A stretch of 64,000 nt of DNA. Origin: CAHJWH01 sp965198905. Lineage in GTDB: Bacteria; Pseudomonadota; Alphaproteobacteria; Caulobacterales; Caulobacteraceae. Under the pieces are notes generated by a model. The model did not search any database. It worked only from the letters and a program-made list of their open reading frames with translations, and was not told the origin of the DNA. Shown one piece after another: positions 51,600 to 60,283 of the stretch (positions are counted from its first letter, which is position 1; the number at the start of each line of letters is the position of its first letter). Location of the stretch: NCBI GenBank assembly GCA_965198905.1, contig OZ240678.1:1302001-1366000 (forward strand), written 5' to 3'. Both the position numbers and the translations under genes were made by a program.

Positions 51600-53123
51600 G
51601 TGGTGTCGCTCAGCCCGCGTCTAGAGTTCCGGCAAGGCCAGAGCCTTGTCATCACCCCCCAGCTGCAGCAGGCGATCAAGCTGCTGCAGCTTTCCAACAT
51701 CGAGCTCGACGCCTTCGTGGAAGCGGAGCTGGAGCGCAACCCGCTGCTGGCCCGAGACGAGCCGGACGCGGAGGCGGAGAGCGAGCCCGCGGGAGACGCC
51801 GCGCCGTCTGAGGCCGGTCTGCTGTCGGACAGCGCGCCGGGCGGGGCGGTGGAGAGCGACCTGGACGCGCGCTCCGACGACATCCACGTGGACGCCTCCC
51901 CGGGCGATCGGGCCTGCGGCGACGCGCCTGCGGCCGAGGGCGCCGACGCCGGTGGACTGACCGACTGGTCCCAGGCCTCCAAGGGCGCGGTCCTGGACGG
52001 CGACGGCGAAGACTACATCTCGGCGATCCGGCGCGAGCCCACGCTGAACGAGCATCTGCGCGAGCAGATCGCGCTGCTGAGCCTGCAGGGCGCCGACGCC
52101 GCGATCGCCGCGGTGCTCACGGACGCGGTGGACGAGGGCGGCTATCTGCGAGCCGAGACCGCGGACGTGGCCTGGCGTCTTGGATGCGGGACGGCGCGGG
52201 TCGAGGCGGTCCTGGGTCGGCTGCAGGGGCTTGATCCCACCGGCGTCTTCGCCCGGGACGTGCGCGAATGCCTGATGCTGCAGCTGCGCGAACGGGACCG
52301 GCTCGATCCCGCCATGCAGGCCCTGCTGGACAACCTGTCGCTGGTCGCCAGGCGCGACATCGCTGGCCTCAGGCGGGTGTGCGGCGTGGACGAGGACGAC
52401 GTCCGCGAAATGATGGCCGAGGTGCGCGCGCTGACGCCCCGCCCGGGCGCCGCGTTCGGCGGAGACCCGGTGCAAGGCGTCGTGCCGGACGTCTTCGTCC
52501 GCGCCGACGGCCTGGGCTTGTGGCGGGTGGAGCTGAACACCGACACCCTGCCCAAGGTGCTGCTCGACCGGCGCTATCACGCCCGGGTCTGCGCCGGCGC
52601 CAAGACCGATGCGGAAAAGACCTTCGTCGCCGACTGCCACGCCCAGGCCAACTGGCTGGTGAAGAGCCTGGACCAGCGGGTGCGCACGATCCTGAAGGTC
52701 TCCTCCGAGATCGTCCGCCAGCAGGACGCCTTCCTGGCGCTGGGCGTGGAGCACCTGCGGCCACTGAACCTGAAGACGGTGGCCGACGCCATCGGCATGC
52801 ACGAATCCACCGTCAGCCGCGTCACCTCCAACAAGTACCTGGCGACGCCCCGGGGCGTGTTCGAGATGAAGTTCTTCTTCACCTCCTCGATCGCGTCGTC
52901 GGACGGCGGCGAGGCGCATTCGGCCGAAGCGGTCCGCCACCGCATCCGCGGCCTGATCGACTCCGAGCTGGAGCGGGAGGGCGTGCTGTCGGACGACCGC
53001 ATCGTGGACATCCTGAAGGAGACGGGGGTGGAGATCGCCCGCCGCACGGTGGCCAAGTACCGCGAGGCCATGCGCATCCCCTCCTCGGTCGAACGTCGCC
53101 GGCACGCCGTGGCGGCGGGCTGA
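51600..53123 (+). CDS. rpoN: RNA polymerase sigma-54 factor RpoN
   Basis: Starting at GTG 51600, the 507-residue protein opens SPRLEFRQGQSLVITPQLQQ plus AIKLLQLSNIELDAFVEAEL, the activator-contacting region I. An acidic linker follows (about 60-130), then the core-binding part (YISAIRREPTLNEHLREQIA) and the DNA-binding domain with HESTVSRVTSNKYLATPRGV and the RpoN box ARRTVAKYREAM near the end. It directs transcription from -24/-12 promoters and needs an enhancer-binding ATPase. Two candidate target promoters lie in the T6SS of this window. It is followed by hpf and ptsN, the usual rpoN neighbourhood. Confidence 0.96.
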   Translation: MVSLSPRLEFRQGQSLVITPQLQQAIKLLQLSNIELDAFVEAELERNPLLARDEPDAEAESEPAGDAAPSEAGLLSDSAPGGAVESDLDARSDDIHVDASPGDRACGDAPAAEGADAGGLTDWSQASKGAVLDGDGEDYISAIRREPTLNEHLREQIALLSLQGADAAIAAVLTDAVDEGGYLRAETADVAWRLGCGTARVEAVLGRLQGLDPTGVFARDVRECLMLQLRERDRLDPAMQALLDNLSLVARRDIAGLRRVCGVDEDDVREMMAEVRALTPRPGAAFGGDPVQGVVPDVFVRADGLGLWRVELNTDTLPKVLLDRRYHARVCAGAKTDAEKTFVADCHAQANWLVKSLDQRVRTILKVSSEIVRQQDAFLALGVEHLRPLNLKTVADAIGMHESTVSRVTSNKYLATPRGVFEMKFFFTSSIASSDGGEAHSAEAVRHRIRGLIDSELEREGVLSDDRIVDILKETGVEIARRTVAKYREAMRIPSSVERRRHAVAAG

Positions 53124-53259
53124 TCCCGCCGGCCTCCCCGCCGCCCTGGCGACGGAGCCGCGCGATCGCCTGAACTTCGCCGCGTCCACCACGTTTGATG
53201 TGCATGCGGGGCGACGTTCCGCCGTCCCGCTGCAAACCTCAGCTTACGGACGGACGCGA

Positions 53260-53937
53260 ATGGCTTCCAACACCGCTCCCTCTTCCCTGACCGTTCAGGT
53301 CTCCGGCCGGCACATGGCCGTCGGCGACGCCTTGCGAACCCGCGTCACCGACGAACTGGTGGCCGGGATCGGGAAGTATTTCGATCGCGGCGGCAGTGCC
53401 GAGGTCACGGTGGCGCGCGACGGCCATGGCGTCTGCGTCGACGTGGTGGTGATGCTGGCGACCGGACAGCAGCTGGTCGCCAGCGGTCAGGGCGGCGACG
53501 CCCACGCCGCGTTCGACGCCGCCCTGACCAAGGTCGAGACCCGCATCCGCCGCTACAAGCGACGCCTGGTGAACCACCACGGCGCCGGCGGGGTCAAGGG
53601 CGCGCCGGAGATGGCGGCCTTCACCGTTCTGCGCGCCCCCGAGGACGAGGACGAGTTCGACGAGGAGTGGGGCGCCGACGGCTCCGCCGGGGCCGGCGCG
53701 CCCGCCGCCATGATCATCGCCGAGGCCCAGGCCGCGGTGAAGACCCAGACCGTCTCCATGGCGGTGATGGAGCTGGACCTGTCCGGTTCCCCCGTCGTGC
53801 TGTTCAGGAACGCCGCGCACGGAGGGCTGTCGGTGGTCTATCGCCGAGCCGATGGAAACATCGGCTGGATCGACCCGGAACGGACGCCGGTCACGCCGGC
53901 TCCCGCCGCCGTCGCGCCCGAGCACGCGCGGATGTGA
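53260..53937 (+). CDS. hpf: Ribosome hibernation promoting factor, long form
   Basis: ATG at 53260 starts MASNTAPSSLTVQVSGRHMA. The N-terminal S30AE domain (about 9-110) has VGDALRTRVTDELVAGIGKY and TKVETRIRRYKRRLVNHH. A linker of about 50 residues leads to the C-terminal dimerisation domain with VSMAVMELDLSGSPVVLFRN and LSVVYRRADGNIGWIDP. Long-form HPF joins two 70S ribosomes into inactive 100S particles in starvation. It lies 136 nt after rpoN and 60 nt before ptsN. Confidence 0.94.
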   Translation: MASNTAPSSLTVQVSGRHMAVGDALRTRVTDELVAGIGKYFDRGGSAEVTVARDGHGVCVDVVVMLATGQQLVASGQGGDAHAAFDAALTKVETRIRRYKRRLVNHHGAGGVKGAPEMAAFTVLRAPEDEDEFDEEWGADGSAGAGAPAAMIIAEAQAAVKTQTVSMAVMELDLSGSPVVLFRNAAHGGLSVVYRRADGNIGWIDPERTPVTPAPAAVAPEHARM

Positions 53938-53997
53938 TATGCGCCCGCCGCACATCCGGACTAAGGGACGGCGCGCGGGCGGGGAAGACCTTTCGAG

Positions 53998-54462
53998 ATG
54001 GATATCGGCCAATGGCTTGAGCCCAACGCCATCGCGTTGCGGCAGGGCGCCGAAAGCAAGCGGCAGGCCCTGTCGGTGATGTCCGAGCTGGCGGGAAGGG
54101 CGTTGCGCCATCCCGCGGCCGACATCCTGGAGCTGTTGCTGGCGCGCGAGGCGACGGGATCAACGGGGATGGGGCATGGGGTCGCTTTGCCCCATGCCCG
54201 CCTGACAGGCCTGCCGGGGCTCCGGGCGGTGTTCGTCCGCCTGGAAACCCCGGTCGCGTTCGACGCCGTCGACGACCAGCCGGTCGACCTCATGCTCGCC
54301 CTGTTCGCGCCGGAAGGGGCGGGCGGAGAGCACCTGCGGGCGCTGGCGCGCGCCTCCCGGGCGCTGCGCCGGTCGGAGCTGCGCGAACAGCTCCGCCAGG
54401 CACGGACGGGCGATGCGATCTACGCCCTGCTCTCCCAGGAAAGTTCGACCTCGGCGGCCTAG
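53998..54462 (+). CDS. ptsN: Nitrogen-related PTS protein EIIA-Ntr
   Basis: The 154-residue protein has the phospho-acceptor His66 in GMGHGVALPHARLTGLPG and the family pattern LEPNAIALRQGAESKRQALS and LALFAPEGAGGEHLRALARA. It takes phosphate from the PTS-Ntr chain and regulates partners; in enteric bacteria and others these include KdpD and potassium uptake, of interest because kdp lies in the same window. It ends the rpoN-hpf-ptsN run. Confidence 0.94.
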   Translation: MDIGQWLEPNAIALRQGAESKRQALSVMSELAGRALRHPAADILELLLAREATGSTGMGHGVALPHARLTGLPGLRAVFVRLETPVAFDAVDDQPVDLMLALFAPEGAGGEHLRALARASRALRRSELREQLRQARTGDAIYALLSQESSTSAA

Positions 54463-54472
54463 CCGCGGCAGG

Positions 54473-54730
54473 TCAGTGGACGGAGACCGGGGCCAGCTCG
54501 TTGGCGCGCGCGGCCGCATAGGCCGAATCCCGATCGGTCAGGATGGCGAGACGCGAGCCGTCGGCGCCATGCACGGCGTAGAGGATCTGGTGGGGCAGGA
54601 TATCCAGACCTTCCTGTGCGGCGAGCGGCGTCTGGGCCAGAACATCCTCGGCCTTCACCGGACGGACATAAACCATGTCCGGGGCGCCGAGGGCGGCGAA
54701 AGCTTCATTGGTCAGAGAGTGCGTCATCAT
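54473..54730 (-). CDS. DUF1150-family protein
   Basis: The double ATG at 54730/54727 follows GGAGG with a 7-nt gap, so the start is clear. The 85-residue protein reads TNEAFAALGAPDMVYVRPVK, AEDVLAQTPLAAQEGLDILP and GADGSRLAILTDRDSAYAAA, the DUF1150 pattern. This small alphaproteobacterial family regularly follows a small heat-shock gene, as here (42 nt after hsp20). Its function is unknown. Confidence 0.85.
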   Translation of the reverse strand: MMTHSLTNEAFAALGAPDMVYVRPVKAEDVLAQTPLAAQEGLDILPHQILYAVHGADGSRLAILTDRDSAYAAARANELAPVSVH

Positions 54731-54772
54731 TGGACCGCCTCCAGAGTTCGGGGTTGTCCACACGGCGGCCAG

Positions 54773-55195
54773 TCAGCCCGCGGTGCGGATGGGGATATGC
54801 TTGACGAGAGGGTCGGGGGTGGGACGAACGACGTCCAAATGCAGCAGGCCGTGCTCGAGATGCACGTCCTCCACATCCATACCGTCGGCCAGGACGAAGG
54901 TGCGCTGAAAGCCTCGCGCCGCGATCCCGCGATGGAGATAGGACGAGCCGTCCCCCGCCTCGTTGTCGCGACGACCGACCACCAGTAACTGGTTGGCTTC
55001 CACCGTCACCTGGAGCTGGTCGGCGGAAAAGCCGGCCACCGCCATGACGATACGTAGCCGGTCTGCCGAGACCTGCTCCACATTGTAGGGAGGATAGCCC
55101 TCGGCCGCCGCCTTCGCGGCCCGCTCGATCAGCGCACGAGTCGGTTCGAACCCGAGCAGGAAGGGACCGTCGAACACCAGCGTTCGTGAATTCAT
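54773..55195 (-). CDS. Small heat-shock protein, Hsp20/IbpA family
   Basis: ATG at 55195 gives MNSRTLVFDGPFLLGFEPTR and is preceded by AGAGGA 7 nt upstream. The 140-residue protein has an alpha-crystallin domain with PPYNVEQVSADRLRIVMAVA, GFSADQLQVTVEANQLLVVG and HRGIAARGFQRTFVLADGMD, then LEHGLLHLDVVR. It binds unfolding proteins under stress. Its Shine-Dalgarno is part of a predicted ROSE-like hairpin, which suggests heat-controlled translation. Confidence 0.92.
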   Translation of the reverse strand: MNSRTLVFDGPFLLGFEPTRALIERAAKAAAEGYPPYNVEQVSADRLRIVMAVAGFSADQLQVTVEANQLLVVGRRDNEAGDGSSYLHRGIAARGFQRTFVLADGMDVEDVHLEHGLLHLDVVRPTPDPLVKHIPIRTAG

Positions 55196-55199
55196 CGCC

Positions 55200-55220
55200 A
55201 AGTCCTCTTGCAAGCGACTT
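55200..55220 (-). promoter_or_regulatory. ROSE-like RNA thermometer hairpin over the hsp20 ribosome-binding site
   Basis: The transcript reads AAGUCGCUUGCAAGAGGACUU. AAGUC pairs with GACUU, and after one bulged G, CUU pairs with GAG, closed by a GCAA loop. The anti-SD strand contains UCGCU, matching the UYGCU signature of ROSE elements, including the bulged G, and the opposite strand is the AGAGGA Shine-Dalgarno of hsp20, which ends 7 nt before the ATG. ROSE elements are known before small heat-shock genes in alpha- and gammaproteobacteria. Further upstream hairpins are likely but were not resolved. Confidence 0.6.
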
Positions 55221-55421
55221 CGCGAAGACCTCGCACCCACGATCGGCATGCGTCGTCCTCGACGGATGGAAGGTGGCCCTGAAGGCCCAAGTTTTCAATG
55301 CGTTCCGTTTTCTCCTCGGGGTTGAAAGCGCGCGTCGGAGGCAGCCGAACGGCGCAAGGCTCGCTCTGCGTTAACGTTTTACGGCCGTGTCGCCGTGAGC
55401 CCTGCGATGGAGGATCCTGCT

Positions 55422-56312
55422 ATGCGGTCAGCGATGATTTTGGCGAGCGCCCTGCTGGCCTCGGCCGGCGTGGCGCAGGCGGGCGGCTTTGGCGGCGGCG
55501 GCCATGGGGGCGGTGGTCAAGGAGGAGGTGGTTTCCACGGCGGCGGAGTCGGCGGCGGCGGTCGGGGCGGCGCCTATGTCGGTTCGGTGGCGGGCGCCAG
55601 CGCCCAGTCCCACAGCAGCGCCTTCGCCACCTCCACCGCGGGCGGCGGATCGAGCTTCAGGAACGGCGGTTTCACCCGCTTCGGCAGCGGCGGACAGGCC
55701 TGGGGCTTCAACCATACGGGCGGCGGTTATGGCCGATCGCGCTATGGCGGCGGCCAGGAGTATGGCGGGCGGCAGGACGGCGGCTACCACAATCAGGGCC
55801 ACGGCGGCGGCTACGCCCCAGGGGGTTACGGGCGGGGCGGCTATGGGCAGGGAGGCTACGGCCATGGCGGTTACGGCCGGTACGGCTATGACCACGCGCT
55901 AAGCTTTGGCGCCGGTGCGGGGCTCGGTCTGTACGCCGGTGGTTACGGCTCTCCCTACGGCGGCTACGGCTATGGTGGAGACGGCGGCTACGGCGGAGGT
56001 GGCTACGGCGGCTATGAAGCTGGCGAGTCTTATGGCGATGGCGGTTACGGGGAGGCCGCGTACGGCCCCGAGCAACCCTATAGCCCCGAGCAACCCTACG
56101 GCCAGGAGGGCGGCTACAGCTATCCCGAACAAGGCTATGCGCAGGGCCCGGCCTATGGCGGGTCTCCGATCCTCAATTACGGCGCGTCCGGCGAAGGCGC
56201 TTACGCCTACGGCTATAACGGCTACGCCGAAACGCCAGACCTGAACCTGCCGCAGGCGAGCTACACCGGCTATGCGAGCTACGGATATGCGCCCCCCGCC
56301 TGCGGCTGCTAA
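55422..56312 (+). CDS. Secreted Gly/Tyr-rich low-complexity protein
   Basis: ATG at 55422 follows GGAGG and gives a clear signal peptide, MRSAMILASALLASAGVAQA. The mature part (about 275 residues) is mostly Gly, Tyr, Gln and Ser with repeats such as GGYGRGGYGQGGYGHGGYGR, and EQPYSPEQPYGQEGGYSYPE. One less repetitive patch (SFRNGGFTRFGSGGQAWGFN) lies near the start, and the protein ends CGC. It belongs to no family I recognise. The composition fits a disordered, self-associating surface or matrix protein. It is flanked by the hsp20 leader and a convergent lysR gene. Confidence 0.75.
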   Translation: MRSAMILASALLASAGVAQAGGFGGGGHGGGGQGGGGFHGGGVGGGGRGGAYVGSVAGASAQSHSSAFATSTAGGGSSFRNGGFTRFGSGGQAWGFNHTGGGYGRSRYGGGQEYGGRQDGGYHNQGHGGGYAPGGYGRGGYGQGGYGHGGYGRYGYDHALSFGAGAGLGLYAGGYGSPYGGYGYGGDGGYGGGGYGGYEAGESYGDGGYGEAAYGPEQPYSPEQPYGQEGGYSYPEQGYAQGPAYGGSPILNYGASGEGAYAYGYNGYAETPDLNLPQASYTGYASYGYAPPACGC

Positions 56313-56339
56313 GCCCATCGCAGATGGAGCTTCATCGGC

Positions 56340-57224
56340 TCAGTAAGGCATGAGGTCCTGCTGGCGGCGCCGAACCAGCGTCGCCAGCCACCGTCCCACC
56401 GCTCGCACCCGGGCGGTTCCCGCCACGTCGCGGTGGGTGCTCACCCAGAACTGCCGGGTGAACAGCACCTCTCGCTCCAGCACCCTCACCAAGCCTTGGG
56501 ACATGAAGCACGGCAGCACGCCGAGACCCGCCCCTGACAGGATGATCTCGCGCTGAGCCCGGATCGAGGTGCTGGACAGAATGGGTTGCAGCCCGGCGTG
56601 GACCTCGTTCAGATAGCGCAGCTGCGGGGCGTAGATCAGATCGTCGATATAGCCAACCAGCTCCCGGCGCACGAGATCGGCGGTTCGTTCGGGTGCGCCG
56701 CACCGGTCGAGATAGGCCGGCGAGGCGTAGAGGGCCAGCTGGTAGTCGGTTAGGGGTTCGACCACGAGCCGCGCCTCCGAGGGCGCGCTCAGCGTGACCG
56801 CCATGTCCACCTCCCGGCGGGCGAGGGACAGGAAGCCGGCGTTGGCCGCCAGCTCGATCCTCAATCCACTGTACTGCAGGCGCAGATCGCCCAGGGCCGG
56901 AGCCAGGATGGCGCCGCCGAAGCCCTCTGCCACGCTGAGACGGACCGTACCGCCGATGGCGTCGGCCACTGCGGCGTCGGTCGCTGTGGCGATGGCGCTT
57001 TCGGCCGCCAGCGCGATCTCGTGCAACCTCACGCCAGACGAGGTGAGCGCCAGCCCGGATGCCGAGCGGGTCAGCAGCGTGGACTTAAGCGCGCTCTCCA
57101 GCCGGCTGACGCGCCGGCCCACGGTCGCGGCGTCCACCCCAAGCCGCCCTGCAGCCAGGGTGAGGCTGCCCGCCCGGGCCGCGGCGAGGAAGATGCGGAG
57201 GTCGTCCCAGTCGAAGCTGCTCAT
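56340..57224 (-). CDS. LysR-family transcriptional regulator
   Basis: The 294-residue protein has an N-terminal winged helix-turn-helix (FDWDDLRIFLAAARAGSLTL, AAGRLGVDAATVGRRVSRLE) and a periplasmic-binding-like effector domain with GGTVRLSVAEGFGGAILAPA and LGVLPCFMSQGLVRVLER. It is divergent from mmsA with an 86-nt gap, so it is a likely regulator of the valine genes, with the effector unknown. The gap contains GCGTTTTTGCAGTATCCGC, an AT-rich patch that could hold the operator. Confidence 0.9.
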   Translation of the reverse strand: MSSFDWDDLRIFLAAARAGSLTLAAGRLGVDAATVGRRVSRLESALKSTLLTRSASGLALTSSGVRLHEIALAAESAIATATDAAVADAIGGTVRLSVAEGFGGAILAPALGDLRLQYSGLRIELAANAGFLSLARREVDMAVTLSAPSEARLVVEPLTDYQLALYASPAYLDRCGAPERTADLVRRELVGYIDDLIYAPQLRYLNEVHAGLQPILSSTSIRAQREIILSGAGLGVLPCFMSQGLVRVLEREVLFTRQFWVSTHRDVAGTARVRAVGRWLATLVRRRQQDLMPY

Positions 57225-57310
57225 GCAATCCTGCAGGGGTGGAGGCGCGTTTTTGCAGTATCCGCTTTTCGCTTCAGATGGTAGCGACGCCGGGTTCGAG
57301 GAGGATCGCC

Positions 57311-58816
57311 ATGCGCGAGGTTCAGCATTTTGTCGGCGGCCATGCGCTGGCGGGCGCCTCCGGCCGTTTCGCCGACATCTACGATCCCAATATCGGCGAG
57401 GTGCAGGCGCGGGTGGCGCTGGCCTCCGTCGAGGAAATGGACGCCGCCGTACAGGTCGCGGCGAAGGCGCAAGGTCCCTGGGCGGCGACCAACCCCCAGC
57501 GCCGCGCCCGGGTGATGTTCGAGTTCAAGCGGCTGGTCGAGGCCAATATGACCGAGCTGGCGGAGCTGCTCTCCAGCGAGCACGGCAAGGTGGTGGCCGA
57601 TAGCAAGGGCGACGTTCAGCGCGGGCTGGAGGTGATCGAGTTCGCCTGCGGCATCCCGCACGCCCTGAAGGGCGAGTACACCGAAGGCGCCGGCCCGGGC
57701 ATCGACGTCTATTCCATGCGCCAGCCCCTGGGCGTGGTGGCGGGCATCACGCCGTTCAACTTCCCCGCCATGATCCCGATGTGGATGTTCGGGGTGGCGA
57801 TCGCGGTCGGCAACAGCTTCATCCTGAAGCCCAGCGAGCGCGACCCCTCCGTGCCGGTCCGCCTGGCCGAGCTGATGATGGAGGCTGGCGCGCCGGAGGG
57901 GGTGCTGAACGTGGTTCACGGCGACAAGGTCGCGGTGGACGCCATCCTGCACCATCCCGACATCAAGGCGGTCAGCTTCGTCGGCTCCTCCGACATCGCG
58001 CAATATGTCTATGTGACGGGCGCGCAGAACGGCAAGCGGGTCCAGGCCATGGGCGGGGCCAAGAACCACGGCGTCATCCTGCCCGACGCCGACATGGACC
58101 AGGTGGTCAAGGACCTGTCGGGCGCGGCCTTCGGCTCGGCGGGCGAGCGGTGCATGGCCCTGCCGGTGGCGGTCCCCGTGGGCAAGAAGACCGCCGACGA
58201 GCTGCGCGAGCGCATGGTGGCCGAGATGGAGACGCTGAAGGTCGGCGTGTCCAGCGACGCCGGCGCCCAGTACGGCCCCGTCGTTTCCGCGGCCCACCGC
58301 CAGCGTATCGCCGACTATATCGGCATGGGCGTGGAGGAAGGCGCCGAGCTGGTGGTGGACGGGCGCGGCTTCGCGCTGCAGGGCTATGAGAAGGGCTTCT
58401 TCATTGGGCCGACCCTGTTCGACCACGTCAAGCCGACCATGACGTCGTATCAGGACGAGATCTTCGGCCCCGTCCTGCAGCTGGTGCGCGCCGACAGCTT
58501 CGAGGAGGCCCTGGCCCTGCCCTCCCGGCACCAGTACGGCAACGGGGTGGCGATCTACACCCAGAACGGCCGCGCGGCGCGCGACTTCGCGGCGCGGGTG
58601 AACGTCGGCATGGTGGGCATCAACGTGCCTATTCCCGTGCCGGTGGCCTATCACACCTTCGGCGGCTGGAAGCGCTCCGCCTTCGGCGACACCAACCAGC
58701 ACGGCATGGAGGGCGTGAAGTTCTGGACCAAGATCAAGACCATCACCTCCCGCTGGCCGGACAGCTCGCTGGAAGCCCACGCCGACTCCAGCTTCGTCAT
58801 CCCGACGATGCAGTGA
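57311..58816 (+). CDS. mmsA: Methylmalonate-semialdehyde dehydrogenase (CoA-acylating)
   Basis: ATG at 57311 follows GAGGAGG and gives MREVQHFVGGHALAGASGRF, the MmsA start. The 501-residue ALDH-superfamily protein has GVVAGITPFNFPAMIPMWMF, KPSERDPSVPVRLAELM, GAKNHGVILPDADMDQVV and the catalytic Cys281 in FGSAGERCMALPVAV. It converts methylmalonate semialdehyde (from valine) and malonate semialdehyde to propionyl-CoA and acetyl-CoA with NAD and CoA. It heads the valine gene group. Confidence 0.95.
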   Translation: MREVQHFVGGHALAGASGRFADIYDPNIGEVQARVALASVEEMDAAVQVAAKAQGPWAATNPQRRARVMFEFKRLVEANMTELAELLSSEHGKVVADSKGDVQRGLEVIEFACGIPHALKGEYTEGAGPGIDVYSMRQPLGVVAGITPFNFPAMIPMWMFGVAIAVGNSFILKPSERDPSVPVRLAELMMEAGAPEGVLNVVHGDKVAVDAILHHPDIKAVSFVGSSDIAQYVYVTGAQNGKRVQAMGGAKNHGVILPDADMDQVVKDLSGAAFGSAGERCMALPVAVPVGKKTADELRERMVAEMETLKVGVSSDAGAQYGPVVSAAHRQRIADYIGMGVEEGAELVVDGRGFALQGYEKGFFIGPTLFDHVKPTMTSYQDEIFGPVLQLVRADSFEEALALPSRHQYGNGVAIYTQNGRAARDFAARVNVGMVGINVPIPVPVAYHTFGGWKRSAFGDTNQHGMEGVKFWTKIKTITSRWPDSSLEAHADSSFVIPTMQ

Positions 58817-58854
58817 GCGAGGCTGTCGGATCGTCTGACGTGATCTCCGAGCCC

Positions 58855-58945
58855 TCATTCGGCCTCATCCTGAGCCCGTAGAAGGACGGGGCCGCGGCAC
58901 GCCCGGTGGACGCCTCGTCCTTCGACAAGCTCAGGATGAGGCGAC
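58855..58945. repeat. Inverted repeat between mmsA and the acyl-CoA dehydrogenase gene
   Basis: CATTCGGCCTCATCCTGAGC plus CCGTAGAAGGACGGGGC is mirrored by GCCTCGTCCTTCGACAAGCT plus CAGGATGAGGCG, with several mismatches in the left arm. It is the same family as the copies at 15929, 23642 and 26717. It takes up most of the 167-nt gap between two genes of one pathway. Confidence 0.75.
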
Positions 58946-58983
58946 TGCCGGCGTGGCGGCTATCAGGAGCGGAGGCAAGCTGA

Positions 58984-60123
58984 ATGGACTTCGCCCTCAA
59001 CGACGATCAGACCGCGATCTGGGATGCGGCCAGGAGCTTCGCCGACGCCGAGCTCGCGCCCCATTCCGCGCGCTGGGACGAGGAGCACCACTTTCCCGTC
59101 GACGTGATGCGCAAGGCCGCGGAACTCGGCTTTGCGGGGCTGTACGTGCGCGAGGACGTGGGCGGTTCGGCGCTCACCCGGCTCGACGCGACGCTGGTGT
59201 TCGAGGCTTTGAGCTACGGCGACGTGGCGACGGCGGCCTTCATCTCCATTCACAACATGGCGAGCTGGATGATCGACCGGTTCGGCTCCGAGGCGCTGCG
59301 CCGGCGCTTCCTGCCGCGCATGACCACCATGGAGCTGATCGGCTCGTACTGCCTGACCGAGCCGGGGTCGGGCTCCGACGCTGCGGCGCTGCGCACCACG
59401 GCACGGCTGGACGGCGACCACTATGTGCTGAACGGCGCCAAGGCCTTCATCTCCGGCGCCGGGACCAGCGACGTCTATGTCTGCATGGTGCGGACCGGCG
59501 GCGAAGGGCCGAAGGGCGTCTCGACGCTGGTGGTCGAGACCGGGACACCGGGCCTCTCCTTCGGCGCGCCGGAGCGCAAGATGGGCTGGAACGCCCAACC
59601 GACCGCGGTGGTGAACTTCGACGATTGCCGCGTACCGGCGGAGAACCTCGTCGGCGTGGAGGGCGAGGGGTTCCGCATCGCCATGTCGGGGCTGGACGGT
59701 GGGCGGCTGAACATCGGCGCCTGCTCCCTCGGGGGCGCCCAGCTCGCGCTCGACACCGCCCAGGCCTACGTGCAGACCCGCAAGCAGTTCGGCCGCGCCC
59801 TGTCGGACTTCCAGGCCCTGCAGTTCAAGCTGGCCGACATGGCGACCGAGCTGGAGGCCGCGCGGCTGATGATCCGCAACGCCGCCGACGCGCTGGACCG
59901 CAAGCACCGCGACGCCACCAAGCTCTGCGCCATGGCCAAGCGGTTCGCGACCGACACCGGCTCGCGCGTCGCTAACGACGCCCTGCAGCTGCACGGCGGC
60001 TACGGCTATCTCAAGGACTACCCGCTGGAGCGGATCGTGCGGGACCTGCGCGTGCATCAGATCCTGGAAGGGACCAACGAGATCATGCGCGTGATCACCG
60101 CCCGCGAAATGCTGCGCCAATGA
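58984..60123 (+). CDS. Acyl-CoA dehydrogenase, probably isobutyryl-CoA dehydrogenase
   Basis: The 379-residue protein has the three acyl-CoA dehydrogenase domains: MDFALNDDQTAIWDAARSFA, YCLTEPGSGSDAAALRTTAR (FAD/substrate site), KAFISGAGTSDVYVCMVRTG and the C-terminal HGGYGYLKDYPLERIVRDLR with LEGTNEIMRVITAREML, where the Glu of EGTNE is the catalytic base position. The specificity for isobutyryl-CoA (to methacrylyl-CoA) is inferred from its place among the valine genes. Confidence 0.9.
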   Translation: MDFALNDDQTAIWDAARSFADAELAPHSARWDEEHHFPVDVMRKAAELGFAGLYVREDVGGSALTRLDATLVFEALSYGDVATAAFISIHNMASWMIDRFGSEALRRRFLPRMTTMELIGSYCLTEPGSGSDAAALRTTARLDGDHYVLNGAKAFISGAGTSDVYVCMVRTGGEGPKGVSTLVVETGTPGLSFGAPERKMGWNAQPTAVVNFDDCRVPAENLVGVEGEGFRIAMSGLDGGRLNIGACSLGGAQLALDTAQAYVQTRKQFGRALSDFQALQFKLADMATELEAARLMIRNAADALDRKHRDATKLCAMAKRFATDTGSRVANDALQLHGGYGYLKDYPLERIVRDLRVHQILEGTNEIMRVITAREMLRQ

Positions 60124-60132
60124 GGGGAGCGG

Positions 60133-60280
60133 GCTCCTTATCCTTTCATGCGCAGCGGGAAAGGAGGACCACGTGCAGCGTGGTGGAGGGGGCGTCCAGC
60201 CCGCCGTCGCGCCCAGGGAGACCCCTCCGTCACGGCGCTTGGCGCCGCGCCACTTCCCCCGCTTCGCAGGGGAGGATGAC
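60133..60280. repeat. MITE-like repeat before the 3-hydroxyisobutyryl-CoA hydrolase gene
   Basis: The sequence resembles the 33291-33452 copy: GGTGGAGGGGGCG, CCCCTCCGTCACGGCG, GCGCCGCGCCACTTCCCCCG and CTTCGCAGGGGAGGATG occur in the same order. Its right end, GGGGAGGATG, supplies the ribosome-binding site of the next gene, so the repeat has been put to use as a translation signal. Confidence 0.6.
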
Positions 60281-60283
60281 CTG

